Origin: Kaistella treverensis
GTDB lineage: Bacteria; Bacteroidota; Bacteroidia; Flavobacteriales; Weeksellaceae
Direction: 5' to 3'
NCBI RefSeq assembly: GCF_900114045.1
Contig: NZ_FORQ01000002.1
Coordinates: 519,078-583,077, forward strand
DNA length: 64,000 nucleotides
Shown: one piece after another, positions 37,479-45,439 of the stretch
How positions within the stretch are numbered: the first letter of the stretch is position 1
Layout of the letters: every line of letters starts with the position of its first letter
Translations under genes and position numbers: made by a program
The notes under the pieces: generated by a model
What the model saw: the letters and a program-made list of their open reading frames with translations, nothing else
Database searches by the model: none
What the model was told of the DNA's origin: nothing

Positions 37479-37874
37479 TGGAGTTGGAGGGATTCGAACC
37501 CTCGTCCAAACAAGCAACACATAAGGTTTCTACATGCTTATTCTGCTATTGGTTTTCATGCAAAAGCAGAGAGCAGACACCCAACTTTTACCTTAGCTTC
37601 TAATTTTTTCGAGTTCTGGCCAAAGCCTCCAAAACCTTATTTCCGCATTGCTATACCCCAAAATCAGACGTCGCGAAACAGAACTTCTGTGGGATATCTT
37701 GCCTCCGTACTGTCTTCGGGAGAACGCTAAATCTTACTATGATTCGGATTAAGCAGCAAGAGCAAACTCTTGGTCGCCAGTTAAAATTTTGTAGCAAGGG
37801 ATTAAAGAGATCGCGCTACGGTTCTCTGCATGCTTACTTACCCATTGATCTTGCTGTCGAAACCAGTCAACCCC
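37479..37874 (-). ncRNA. ssrA: tmRNA (transfer-messenger RNA)
   Basis: tmRNA rescues stalled ribosomes and tags the incomplete protein for proteolysis. The minus strand starts GGGGTTGACTGG, the normal tmRNA 5' end, and closes with a T-arm GGTTCGAATCCC and the acceptor strand CAACTCCA, which pairs with the 5' end. CCA is not encoded. The internal frame ends ...GDQEFALAA before a TAA at about 37752, giving the proteolysis tag. The pseudoknot region lies between. A promoter and terminator of normal type flank it. At about 396 nt the length fits one-piece tmRNAs. The overlapping long minus-strand frame is not a protein gene. Confidence 0.95.
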
Positions 37875-37888
37875 AATATATAAGACTG

Positions 37889-37920
37889 CAAAGATAAGCA
37901 AATATTTTGCCGTATTGCAA
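37889..37920 (-). promoter_or_regulatory. promoter of tmRNA
   Basis: On the minus strand TTG (37920-37918) precedes TATCTTTG (37896-37889) by 21 bp. Both boxes match the Bacteroidota consensus, and the predicted start lies just upstream of the mature 5' end. Confidence 0.75.
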
Positions 37921-37939
37921 GTGGTAATTTGGGCGTAAC

Positions 37940-38160
37940 CTTTCGGCGGAAATTGGCGCTCGCTCCGCTCGCTCCCATTTCCGCCTTCAGGTCGGGCTTT
38001 CCGTTGCAATTCCTCCCCGCCGCGGCGGGTCCGGGATTTCCACTGCAATCCCTTACGCGGGATCTCGCACCTTTACGAAGCTTTATCAAATTTTACCGGT
38101 TATTTCATCCTTTTTTTCAAAATGGAAATTGGCGCTCGCTTCGCTCGCGCCCGAACAGCA
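37940..38160. repeat. GC-rich palindromic repeat cluster
   Basis: Several GC-rich palindromes sit in an otherwise AT-rich gap of about 450 bp that has no gene. A hairpin pairs GGCGGAAAT (37945-37953) with ATTTCCGCC (37977-37985). Two diverged direct repeats (37993-38013 and 38032-38052, consensus CGGGNTTTCCNYTGCAATYCC) flank a perfect 14-bp palindrome at 38016-38029. A further GCGC-type palindrome lies at 38130-38152 and repeats the GGCGCTCGC sequence of the first hairpin. The architecture resembles REP-type elements and recurs at 45440 and 54140. Confidence 0.7.
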
Positions 38161-38367
38161 GAAATAAATTTTACCTGCTATTTCACCGTTTTTTTCGAAA
38201 ATAATTTGCTCAAATAGCGGCAAATAATTAAAAACATTAACAAAAATTTCAGGTCAGAATTCTAAAAATATCACAAAACAGGTTAAAAACAATTAAACTT
38301 TTCGCGCCGAAATTTATTAGTCGCTAAAACGCTCTTTTTTCAGGTTATTTTTACGCAAATAAGCTGT

Positions 38368-39186
38368 ATGAAAATAAAACTATTCTTTCTCTTTTTCTTC
38401 ACCATTTCCGCTGCGGCATTTTCCCAGCAATATGTCTTTGGGAAAGTTGCATCCGAGTTTGATACGGCTTTGGAAGACGTCGTGATTTACAATGTCAGGT
38501 CCGAAGAAAAAATCCTGTCCGACCGTTATGGCAACTTTATGATTTCCGCAAAAAGCTACGATGAGCTGCGCTTTATAAAAGGCGGCTTCGACCGGATTTC
38601 GGTTAAAGTATCAGCGCAAAATTTTTCGGCACCGCTGAACGTTATTTTGTATAAATTACCATATGACATTGCCGAAGTCGCGCTGAAACCTCAGCTTACC
38701 GGAAATCTTCGCAAAGATGTGCGCTCTTTGGACCAGCCGGCGAAAGTTGTGGCACTTAATAGCTCCCTTGGTGCTTATATGCGTACACCATCAACCGTCG
38801 TGGCACCAAAACTCAGCACACCTTCCGCTTTTGCTGGGCATAATTATAATGCGGGTCAGGGAACACTTTTAACACTTGGTGAAGGCGGTTCGGGAGGACT
38901 TGTGGGTTTAGTTGGATCTTTGGTTAAAAGCAAAAATTCTGCGCCTACAACCGCCAATTATGCCGAAACTCAGGCCTTTTTCCGCCGCGTAAAAACAGAA
39001 ATCGATTTAAGTTTCTACACTTCCCAGGGCTGGGACGAAGAGCAGATCGATAAATTCCTCATTTACGCAGATGCTTCTTATTCTTTAGCAAAAAAATACC
39101 GCAAAACTTTCGATGTTGAAGCGATAAAAAACGAGATGAAACTGGCGTATCAGCAATACGTAAAAACGCATAAAACCGGCTTTTAA
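38368..39186 (+). CDS. exported protein with CarboxypepD_reg-like domain, paralogue 1
   Basis: A 272-residue secreted protein with a signal peptide ending AAFSQQ. The first about 95 residues resemble the small beta-sandwich CarboxypepD_reg domain (YVFGKVASEFD ... RYGNFMISA). The middle is Gly/Ser/Thr-rich (about 130-200), and the C-terminus is helical and charged. The function is unknown. The next gene starts one base before this one ends (TAATG), and its product has the same opening domain, so the two are probably duplicates that are translated together. No transmembrane segment or sorting domain is visible. Confidence 0.72.
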   Translation: MKIKLFFLFFFTISAAAFSQQYVFGKVASEFDTALEDVVIYNVRSEEKILSDRYGNFMISAKSYDELRFIKGGFDRISVKVSAQNFSAPLNVILYKLPYDIAEVALKPQLTGNLRKDVRSLDQPAKVVALNSSLGAYMRTPSTVVAPKLSTPSAFAGHNYNAGQGTLLTLGEGGSGGLVGLVGSLVKSKNSAPTTANYAETQAFFRRVKTEIDLSFYTSQGWDEEQIDKFLIYADASYSLAKKYRKTFDVEAIKNEMKLAYQQYVKTHKTGF

Positions 39187-39941
39187 TGTTTCGGATTTTT
39201 TTGCTGCTGTTTACCCTTATTTTCTCGAATTTCTTTTCCCAGAAAATCACCGGTCTTGTGCGCGACGAAGACGGAAATGCGCTGCCCGCAACTTTGGTTT
39301 TCAATATGGAGACGGAACAGAAAATTTACACCAGTTTAGCCGGAGAATTTTCTATTGATGCAATTGCCGGTCAGGAACTTCGTTTTGTGCGTGCGGGTTT
39401 TGAGCGAAGTTCAAAAATCATCAGCGCCGCAGATCTCGATTCAAAACTCATAATTACACTAGCGCGCGACGCCGCTGAAATCGAAGAGGTGAAAATCGTG
39501 CGGTTAACAGGAGACATTCAGCAGGATTCCAAAAATTTGGCAAAAGAAGACCGAATTTCTCAGCTGCAGCAGGAAATCGGTGTGCCGCTGCCGCCAGAAA
39601 AACCACGCGAAAAACCAGCAGATTTTAAAAAAGATGTTGTCGGTAATTTATTGAATTTGGCGGTAAGTCCGCAGGCAGTTTATGATTTAATTAGTGGCGA
39701 CGCGCGCCGCATGAAAACCGAATACCGCTACGAAGATATGCAGGACAATATCGCCTGGATTTTGGCTCGCGTTGGCGACGATTATTTCACTGAACTTGGT
39801 ATTTCACCTGAGAAAACTAAGGCATTCGTACAATATTCACTCGGTATTGAACCTGAAATTTCCCGCGCGGTAAAAGCCAGAAATCTGGCAAAAGTGCTGC
39901 TCTATTTCGAGCAAACCTTACCAAAATTTTTAAACCGTTAA
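39186..39941 (+). CDS. exported protein with CarboxypepD_reg-like domain, paralogue 2
   Basis: A 251-residue secreted protein with a signal peptide ending NFFSQ and an N-terminal CarboxypepD_reg-like domain (ITGLVRDEDGNALPATLVF ... LAGEFSIDA). A charged helical C-terminal half follows, with no Gly-rich middle. It shares with paralogue 1 the spacing of the opening domain, the (K/T)-L-x-x-x-x-A-E(I/V) segment near residue 95 and the TG(N/D) motif after it. It overlaps that gene by one base, which indicates translational coupling. The function is unknown; surface assembly or binding is only a guess. Confidence 0.72.
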   Translation: MFRIFLLLFTLIFSNFFSQKITGLVRDEDGNALPATLVFNMETEQKIYTSLAGEFSIDAIAGQELRFVRAGFERSSKIISAADLDSKLIITLARDAAEIEEVKIVRLTGDIQQDSKNLAKEDRISQLQQEIGVPLPPEKPREKPADFKKDVVGNLLNLAVSPQAVYDLISGDARRMKTEYRYEDMQDNIAWILARVGDDYFTELGISPEKTKAFVQYSLGIEPEISRAVKARNLAKVLLYFEQTLPKFLNR

Positions 39942-40021
39942 AAATTCACGCCTGTTTTGGCAAAATTTTTTCTTTTTATATCCTTTTATTCTTAACTTGT
40001 TTTACGATAAAACACGAAAAA

Positions 40022-40753
40022 ATGAACAGAAATATAATCGCAATTGCCATTGCAGCGCTAGGTTTTATTATCGGTTTAGCACTTTTGGGAAACGCCATTA
40101 AAAACCGGAACAAATCCGAAAACACCATTTCGGTTACCGGACTTGGAACCAAAAAATTTACTTCTGACCTTATCGCCTGGAATGGGAATTTTTCGCGCAA
40201 CAGTTTTGAGCTTAAAACTGCTTACGATGCGCTGGCCAATGATAAAAAAATCATCGAGAATTATCTGGTATCAAAGGGAATCCCGAAAAACGAAATGGTA
40301 TTTTCTGCGGTAGATATTCAGAAACAGTTTAATTATTCCACCGACAATATGGGCCGTAGCCAGCAGACTTTCAATGGTTATCAGCTTTCGCAGCGCGTTT
40401 CAATTGACAGTAAAGATGTCGCGAAAATCGAAAATTTATCCAGAAATATCACCGAAATCATCAACCTTGGCATTGAATTTACCTCATCGCCGCCAAATTA
40501 TTTTTACACCAAACTGGCTGATGTTAAACAACAGATGATTGCCGATGCTACAAAAGACGCGAAACAGCGCGCTGAGAAAATTGCTGAAAACGCTGGCGCA
40601 AAGTTGGGTAATCTTAAAAAAGCAACCATGGGCGTCACGCAGATTACAGAACCGAATTCCACCGAAGAATTTTCCTACGGCGGAACATTCAATACCTCAT
40701 CCAAAGAAAAGGAAGCCAGCATTACCATCAAACTGGAATATGAAGTCGATTAA
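40022..40753 (+). CDS. SIMPL domain-containing protein (DUF541)
   Basis: A 243-residue protein anchored by an N-terminal membrane segment (about 5-25). The SIMPL domain follows, opening with ISVTGLGTKKFTSDL and ending with an alternating charged/hydrophobic strand (EASITIKLEYEVD). Members are periplasmic or membrane-anchored and of uncertain role; one animal member gave the name, and bacterial ones have been tied to stress and surface functions. The gene stands alone 80 bp after paralogue 2, with a hairpin terminator behind it. Confidence 0.85.
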   Translation: MNRNIIAIAIAALGFIIGLALLGNAIKNRNKSENTISVTGLGTKKFTSDLIAWNGNFSRNSFELKTAYDALANDKKIIENYLVSKGIPKNEMVFSAVDIQKQFNYSTDNMGRSQQTFNGYQLSQRVSIDSKDVAKIENLSRNITEIINLGIEFTSSPPNYFYTKLADVKQQMIADATKDAKQRAEKIAENAGAKLGNLKKATMGVTQITEPNSTEEFSYGGTFNTSSKEKEASITIKLEYEVD

Positions 40754-40769
40754 GTCGTGACAAATAATT

Positions 40770-40814
40770 AGCTGCTATTTCAGGTAATTTTCCTGTTTTA
40801 GCAGCTTATTTTTT
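40770..40814 (+). terminator. terminator of the SIMPL gene
   Basis: AGCTGCTA (40770-40777) pairs exactly with TAGCAGCT (40799-40806), and an inner CAGG/CCTG helix extends the hairpin. The T tail is interrupted by one A. Confidence 0.65.
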
Positions 40815-40845
40815 ACCAGCTTAATTTTAAGCAAAGTGCTAAATA

Positions 40846-41358
40846 TCAGCGGTAAACCACATCGTAAATTTCCTCCTTGATCCAGTCGGTTTTTTCGGGT
40901 TTCCAGTTCGCGAGAAGCCAAAGATTCAGCGCGTGTTTGCCCGCATCGTACGGTGGTTGTACATAATTTTCATCGATGATGTTAAAACCGTTCTGTTCGT
41001 AAAAAGAAATCCTGCGTTTTGCGTCCTCATCTAAATCTGACGGTTCGGCTTCGAGAACGATGTGCAGATACTTTTTAAACAGATCAGCAAGAATTTCAGA
41101 ACCATATTTTTTGCTGCGGAATTCGGAAAAAATTTCAAAATGTTCCAGAAAGACAAAATCAGTCATTTCCCAGCAAATCAGGTAGCCAATGTTTTCGAGC
41201 TCGCGTAAAACCGAATAAACTTTCACTTTCGGGTTCATAAAAAGTCCGCGGAACTGCTTTTCATTGCGCTGTTCGTCCGCGGGAAAGGTCTCGCAGTACG
41301 ATTTATATATTTCCAAAGCACGAAAATCATCGTGCTGACTGATTTCTAAATATTCCAT
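40846..41358 (-). CDS. GNAT family N-acetyltransferase
   Basis: A 170-residue acetyl-CoA-dependent acetyltransferase of the GNAT fold. The region around FRSKKYGSEILADLF (about 79-93) is the acetyl-CoA-binding motif A, here lacking the usual Q/RxxGxG/A glycine pattern in full. The RISFYEQNGFNII segment (about 116-128) is the conserved motif B. The substrate is unknown. It is the second gene of a two-gene minus-strand unit, 13 bp after the PspC-like gene, and convergent with the SIMPL gene. Confidence 0.82.
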   Translation of the reverse strand: MEYLEISQHDDFRALEIYKSYCETFPADEQRNEKQFRGLFMNPKVKVYSVLRELENIGYLICWEMTDFVFLEHFEIFSEFRSKKYGSEILADLFKKYLHIVLEAEPSDLDEDAKRRISFYEQNGFNIIDENYVQPPYDAGKHALNLWLLANWKPEKTDWIKEEIYDVVYR

Positions 41359-41371
41359 TTAAAGTAGAGAA

Positions 41372-41602
41372 TTACAGGTCGAAAACGCTCGGTCGGCGCG
41401 TGATAAACATATCTTTTACCCAAAGTGTAAAAGCAAGACCCAGGTAAATTAAAAAGAAAACGCCGGCGGTGGCGAAAGTGGAGTAGATGAAAAATACGCG
41501 CAGTTTGGAAACCGGAATCCCAAGTTTTGCGCCCATTCTGGTGAGAACGCCAAACCATTGGCGCTCCAAATTATGTCTGAGATTGGTGAACATTTGTTTC
41601 AT
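41372..41602 (-). CDS. small PspC domain protein
   Basis: A 76-residue membrane protein. It resembles the short PspC-type proteins of Flavobacteriia that begin with an NLRHNLER-type helix, have a GAKLGIPVSKLRVFFIY motif and one or two membrane segments (about 36-65), and end in SVFDL. In other bacteria PspC senses envelope stress, but in this group the role is not known. It is translated just before the GNAT gene. The 76-residue length is normal for the subfamily. Confidence 0.75.
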   Translation of the reverse strand: MKQMFTNLRHNLERQWFGVLTRMGAKLGIPVSKLRVFFIYSTFATAGVFFLIYLGLAFTLWVKDMFITRRPSVFDL

Positions 41603-41756
41603 AATAAAACGTAAAGATAATATTTTTATCGGCGGTTAAAACGAGATTTTTAGCAGGTTTTGCCCGAAATAAATTAAGTTTTCTCCATGATTTTTTTTAT
41701 TTACAATTTTCGACCCAGTATGGTTAGAATTAGGAATTTAAATTATCTATATAGAT

Positions 41757-41786
41757 TTTGCCGCTGCGCGGAAATTTATAACTTTG
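41757..41786 (+). promoter_or_regulatory. promoter overlapping an operator-like repeat, upstream of 41806
   Basis: TTTG (41757-41760) and TAACTTTG (41779-41786) are separated by 18 bp, a good match to TTTG/TAnnTTTG. The -7 element shares its last six bases with the inverted repeat at 41781-41797. Confidence 0.65.
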
Positions 41787-41797
41787 ACGTTCAAAGT
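41781..41797. promoter_or_regulatory. operator candidate 1, ACTTTG-N5-CAAAGT
   Basis: A perfect inverted repeat of two 6-bp half sites with a 5-bp spacer, ending 9 bp before the ATG at 41806. The same half sites and spacing recur at 42838-42854. A protein bound here would block the -7 element. The adjacent winged-helix gene is the obvious candidate. Confidence 0.6.
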
Positions 41798-41805
41798 GCT
41801 TTTTT

Positions 41806-42423
41806 ATGGAATCAAAAAATTATCACGAAGATCTTTCGCACATCCGAACCATGATGGAACGCAGCTCCCGTTTCCTTTCTTTAAGCGGAATTTCCGGCGT
41901 TTTCGCGGGTGTAGTGGCCTTACTCGGTGCCATTTATGTGCATTATGTACTTCAGCAAAATAACATCAATTATTTTGATGGCAAAAGAAACATTTTCAGC
42001 ACAGAGCTGATTATCGAGTTGTCGCTTATTGGCTTGGTTATTTTGGTATTGGCGGTTTTCAGCGGCTATTTTTTCAGCTCCAGAAAAAGCAAAAAAATCA
42101 ACCAACCGATTTGGAATAAAACCACACAGCGAATGCTCTCGGATTTTGCCGTTCCCCTGTTGTCCGGCGCGGTTTTTTGTTTCGCGCTTTTGTACCACGG
42201 TCTTTTTGTTTTCATTGCCCCGGCGACGCTTATTTTTTACGGTCTCGCTTTGGTAAATGCGGAAAAACATACTTTGAATGACATAAAATATCTCGGCTAT
42301 TGCCAGATAATTTTGGGTTTGCTTTCGCTCTTTTTCCTAGGTTGGGGCTTGGTTTTCTGGGCAGTCGGTTTTGGAATCCTGCATATCCTCTACGGCGCTG
42401 TGATGTACAGAAAATACAAGTAA
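41806..42423 (+). CDS. multi-pass membrane protein next to a winged-helix regulator
   Basis: A 205-residue protein with about five to six membrane segments. A short cytosolic start (ESKNYHEDLSHIRTMMERSSRF) precedes segment 1 at about 26-48. A basic loop (RKSKKINQPIWNKTTQRM) follows segment 2, and the end is basic (YRKYK). I know of no function. The gene lies 9 bp after an inverted repeat that also occurs upstream of the DUF4173 gene, and a winged-helix regulator gene follows. Together they look like one regulated membrane module. Confidence 0.72.
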   Translation: MESKNYHEDLSHIRTMMERSSRFLSLSGISGVFAGVVALLGAIYVHYVLQQNNINYFDGKRNIFSTELIIELSLIGLVILVLAVFSGYFFSSRKSKKINQPIWNKTTQRMLSDFAVPLLSGAVFCFALLYHGLFVFIAPATLIFYGLALVNAEKHTLNDIKYLGYCQIILGLLSLFFLGWGLVFWAVGFGILHILYGAVMYRKYK

Positions 42424-42526
42424 ATCAAAATATATCGCCTTTAAACGTCAAATTTTTGCGATTTAAAATCTGCGAAAAAATATGCCACTTTAACGGCAAA
42501 AAATGTGAATTAAAAAAGATCGGAAA

Positions 42527-42817
42527 ATGCTCAACATCAATAAACTCAACAAAGAATTCGAAAGCCGCGTCAGACTGGGCATTATGTCGGTCCTGATGGT
42601 GAACGAATGGGTTGATTTTACCGAGATGAAAAACCTGCTGGAAATCACAGACGGTAATCTGGCAAGTCACAGCACGGCCTTAGAAAAATCAAAATATATT
42701 GAAGTTAAGAAAGAATTTGTCGGAAAAAAACCAAAGACGTCTTATCGCGTAACCGCGTCTGGTAAAGATGCGTTCCGGGAACATTTATCCGGCCTGGAAA
42801 AATTATTGGGCAAATAA
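42527..42817 (+). CDS. winged-helix transcriptional regulator (HTH_34-like)
   Basis: A 96-residue DNA-binding protein of the small winged-helix class. Helix 1 is the segment FESRVRLGIMSVLMVNEWVD. The recognition helix lies around LEITDGNLASHSTALEKSKYI, and the wing contains the KKPKTSYRVTASG turn. It has no ligand-binding domain, like the PF13601 family. It lies between two promoters that share an ACTTTG-N5-CAAAGT inverted repeat, so autoregulation plus control of both membrane genes is likely. It starts 104 bp after the upstream gene, with no terminator visible between. Confidence 0.88.
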   Translation: MLNINKLNKEFESRVRLGIMSVLMVNEWVDFTEMKNLLEITDGNLASHSTALEKSKYIEVKKEFVGKKPKTSYRVTASGKDAFREHLSGLEKLLGK

Positions 42818-42837
42818 GGCCTTTTTTTTAAAATTTA

Positions 42838-42860
42838 ACTTTGAAATGCAAAGTACTTTG
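42838..42860. promoter_or_regulatory. operator candidate 2, ACTTTG-N5-CAAAGT plus a third half site
   Basis: ACTTTG (42838-42843) and CAAAGT (42849-42854) form the same 17-bp inverted repeat as at 41781-41797. The right half is continued by ACTTTG (42855-42860), making a perfect 12-bp palindrome CAAAGTACTTTG. The site overlaps the -33 box of the next promoter. Confidence 0.6.
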
Positions 42861-42870
42861 ATTATATTTG
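42840..42870 (+). promoter_or_regulatory. promoter of the DUF4173 gene
   Basis: TTTG (42840-42843) and TATATTTG (42863-42870) are separated by 19 bp, close to the ideal Bacteroidota promoter. The inverted repeat overlaps it, so a bound regulator would block RNA polymerase. Confidence 0.75.
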
Positions 42871-42923
42871 TTTAGGAATTAGAGAAACAAACTTTACAAC
42901 CTGCTACATCAAAACATTTAATC

Positions 42924-44294
42924 ATGAAAACACACCAGCTTATTTTACTTTCCACCGTACTTTTTATAACCATTTTTTACGGTGAAGATTTAGGACTTAA
43001 TTTGGGAATTTTAGGAATTTCCTATGCTTTGCTTGCATGGTTTAATTCAGCGGAAAAACGGCAAACCCCACTATTTATTCTTTTATTTGTAACAACTGTC
43101 CTTTCCAGTATTGCATTTGCGTGGTTCGGGGATTTTGCGTCACTTTTAGCTATCTTCACGTCAGCATTTTTACTGGCTTTTCAGACAAAAAATCACGGCC
43201 TTCATAATATTTTGGTGATTCCGGTCTTCGCTTTTAATTTTATCACGTTTCCTTATCGATTTATCCAATTCGAGAAATGGTTGCCGAAAAGTAACACTAC
43301 GGAAGGTTTTAAAAAAGTACTTGCTGTGGTGCTCATTCCCGCGCTTTTAATACTGGCATTTGTCGGCGTTTATGCTTTAGGAAGTGAACATTTTTCCTCC
43401 GTTTTTTTGGATTTTAAATTTAAATTCAACTTTTGGCAATTTTTTGTGCTGGGCGCATTAGGTTTCTTTTTAGCATTCAACTTTTGGAATTTCCACATTC
43501 CTCAGTTTTTTCACTCTTTAAATCATCATCTCAAAAATGAATTTTCCAGCGAACCAAAAAACACGCGACCTGCTTTTCCGTTTTTGGATCTAAATACCGA
43601 AGTGAGAAGCGGAATTATTTCTTTTACCGCTTTGAATGTTTTGTTGCTTATTTTTATTATTACCTTTAATTACGAGCAATTTGTGGAAATTTCTAAAACG
43701 CCATCGCAGCTTTCCGCCGAAACCCACAATAGGGTGTATGCGGTGATTGTGTCTGTCGTGATGGCGGTTTTGGTGATTATGTTTTATTTTAAAAAAGGTT
43801 TAAATGTTGACCGTAATTCAAAATATCTAATAACTCTTACTAAAACCTGGATTTTTTTAAATGCCGTTTTAATTCTTTCAGCCGCCGCAAAAAATGCTGA
43901 ATATGTCCTCAATCTTGGATTCACCTATAAAAGGTTGGCAGTTTTCGCTTTTCTGACTTTATCAATTATCGGTTTGATAACCACCTTTCTTAAAATTCAA
44001 AATAAAAAGGCCAATGCCTATATTTTCAATCATATGGTGTGGTATTTTTACGGAACAATTTTGGTTTCCAGTTTTTTTAACTGGGGTGCATTTCTTACTT
44101 CGCAGAATTTGAGTAAAAGAAATTTTGACCTTCCATATCACCTGAAATCGGTCAATTTTAATCAAAAACAATTATTGGAGTTTGCTAAAAAAACAGGAGA
44201 TGAAAAGCTAACTCAGGAACTTCAGAAGAAAATTGCGGACGAAAAACGTAAAACCTTTTTATCTAAAATTATTTACTACCAAAAATTTAATTAA
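42924..44294 (+). CDS. DUF4173 family polytopic membrane protein
   Basis: A 456-residue inner-membrane protein with about twelve hydrophobic segments. A tail of about 50 residues after the last segment is lysine-rich and probably cytosolic. I recognise the family as DUF4173 (function unknown). In this group such genes are commonly preceded by a small winged-helix regulator and a membrane protein, as here. It has its own operator-overlapped promoter. The lipoprotein gene at 44296 follows after one base. Confidence 0.8.
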   Translation: MKTHQLILLSTVLFITIFYGEDLGLNLGILGISYALLAWFNSAEKRQTPLFILLFVTTVLSSIAFAWFGDFASLLAIFTSAFLLAFQTKNHGLHNILVIPVFAFNFITFPYRFIQFEKWLPKSNTTEGFKKVLAVVLIPALLILAFVGVYALGSEHFSSVFLDFKFKFNFWQFFVLGALGFFLAFNFWNFHIPQFFHSLNHHLKNEFSSEPKNTRPAFPFLDLNTEVRSGIISFTALNVLLLIFIITFNYEQFVEISKTPSQLSAETHNRVYAVIVSVVMAVLVIMFYFKKGLNVDRNSKYLITLTKTWIFLNAVLILSAAAKNAEYVLNLGFTYKRLAVFAFLTLSIIGLITTFLKIQNKKANAYIFNHMVWYFYGTILVSSFFNWGAFLTSQNLSKRNFDLPYHLKSVNFNQKQLLEFAKKTGDEKLTQELQKKIADEKRKTFLSKIIYYQKFN

Positions 44295-44295
44295 A

Positions 44296-44814
44296 ATGAA
44301 AAACGCAATTTTAATTTCCGCGCTTTTGCTCATGTCCTGCAACCAAAAAGAAACCACATCCGAAGCTTCAACCACAGATTCTACATCAATTGCTGAAACT
44401 GCAGACACCGAAAAACTTCCCGCACCCGACAGCGGTGTCGTGGTAATTCCGGAACAAACACCAAAAGTTTCACCAACTTTCCGCACCGTAGAAAACGGTA
44501 AAATCACCAAAACAATCAATGCCGACATGATTCCTCTCACGCTTACCGATGAGTTCACTGCGGAAAACCATGAGTTAATTCTTAAAATAAAAAACTTCGA
44601 CCGTCCAAAAATTTTCGGTGCTATTTCGCCCGAAAATCCGAAAATGAATATCCGCTTTAACCAAATCAGGTTGCCCGACGGCAGTTTAGACGGACCGTTC
44701 GGCCGCGAAATTACCTATGAAATCCCACAAAAAGGCGAAATTTGGCTGCTTATCGGTAAAAGCAATATGGCATCGGGTGAGATCACAGGAGAATTCTCCG
44801 TTTCCCTGAGGTAG
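44296..44814 (+). CDS. small lipoprotein of unknown function
   Basis: A 172-residue lipoprotein. The ATG at 44296 gives a lipoprotein signal with LLMSC15; the longer frame overlaps the previous gene by over 60 bases and is unlikely. A Ser/Thr/Glu-rich linker (about 18-40) leads to a beta-rich domain with no recognised family. It begins one base after the DUF4173 stop codon, so it is likely co-transcribed with it. Whether it acts with the DUF4173 protein is an inference from position only. Confidence 0.7.
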   Translation: MKNAILISALLLMSCNQKETTSEASTTDSTSIAETADTEKLPAPDSGVVVIPEQTPKVSPTFRTVENGKITKTINADMIPLTLTDEFTAENHELILKIKNFDRPKIFGAISPENPKMNIRFNQIRLPDGSLDGPFGREITYEIPQKGEIWLLIGKSNMASGEITGEFSVSLR

Positions 44815-44885
44815 GTTAATGTTCTGTTAATTTCAAACGTTGGTATAATTTCTGTGGCTAGGCTTTATAATCCAAAATTTATACT

Positions 44886-45395
44886 ATGAAAAATTTATTT
44901 TTTGTCGCAGTGGCTGCCACAGCAACACTTACGGCTTGTAGCACCGTTTCCTCGATTTTACAGAACACTTTTCCGTACACTGCTACGGTTTTAGTTACGG
45001 CAAATTCGCCGGTTAATACCACATTGTCCACCGTTTCGCCGGCGCAAAGCATCAATCAGCTTACAGGCGCAGGTGCAAACGTGAAAGACATCCGAGTTAC
45101 CAACGCGAGTCTCTCCGTAGATTCAAACACTAGCATGGGAATTTTCTCCTCGGTGAAAGTTTATCTTTCCGGCGGAAGTGCGGGCGAAGTTTTAGTTGCG
45201 TCGCGTGAATCCATTCCGGATAATGTCGGAAATACGCTGTCGTTGGATATCAACACTTCACAAACTTTAGACGCGATGATGCGTTCCGGCGCGGTACAGC
45301 AAAGATTTGTTTACGTCTTGAAACAGTCGCCAACCAGCGATGTTTCCGTAAAAACTTCAATTGGCTTCAGCAGTGTTCCGGTAACAAATCCTTAA
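44886..45395 (+). CDS. lipoprotein of unknown function
   Basis: A 169-residue lipoprotein with a signal peptide ending TLTAC18. The mature part is a low-complexity Thr/Ser/Val-rich beta protein with an ANSPVNTTLSTVSPAQSI segment and a regularly spaced NTSxTLD-like end. I recognise no family. It follows the other lipoprotein by 71 bp and has no clear promoter of its own. It may belong to the same operon as the DUF4173 gene. No terminator is seen before the palindromic element at 45462. Confidence 0.65.
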   Translation: MKNLFFVAVAATATLTACSTVSSILQNTFPYTATVLVTANSPVNTTLSTVSPAQSINQLTGAGANVKDIRVTNASLSVDSNTSMGIFSSVKVYLSGGSAGEVLVASRESIPDNVGNTLSLDINTSQTLDAMMRSGAVQQRFVYVLKQSPTSDVSVKTSIGFSSVPVTNP

Positions 45396-45439
45396 TTTTT
45401 TCAGGAGCTAACAAAAAGTTTTCATCTTTTGAAAGTTGG

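Noticed and set aside
37749..38048. A 99-codon minus-strand reading frame ending in ALAA
   Set aside because: It overlaps the tmRNA and its end is the tag sequence; the upstream part lies in palindromic repeats and does not look like a protein.
44233..44295. Longer start for the lipoprotein at 44296
   Set aside because: It overlaps the DUF4173 gene and would hide the lipoprotein signal.
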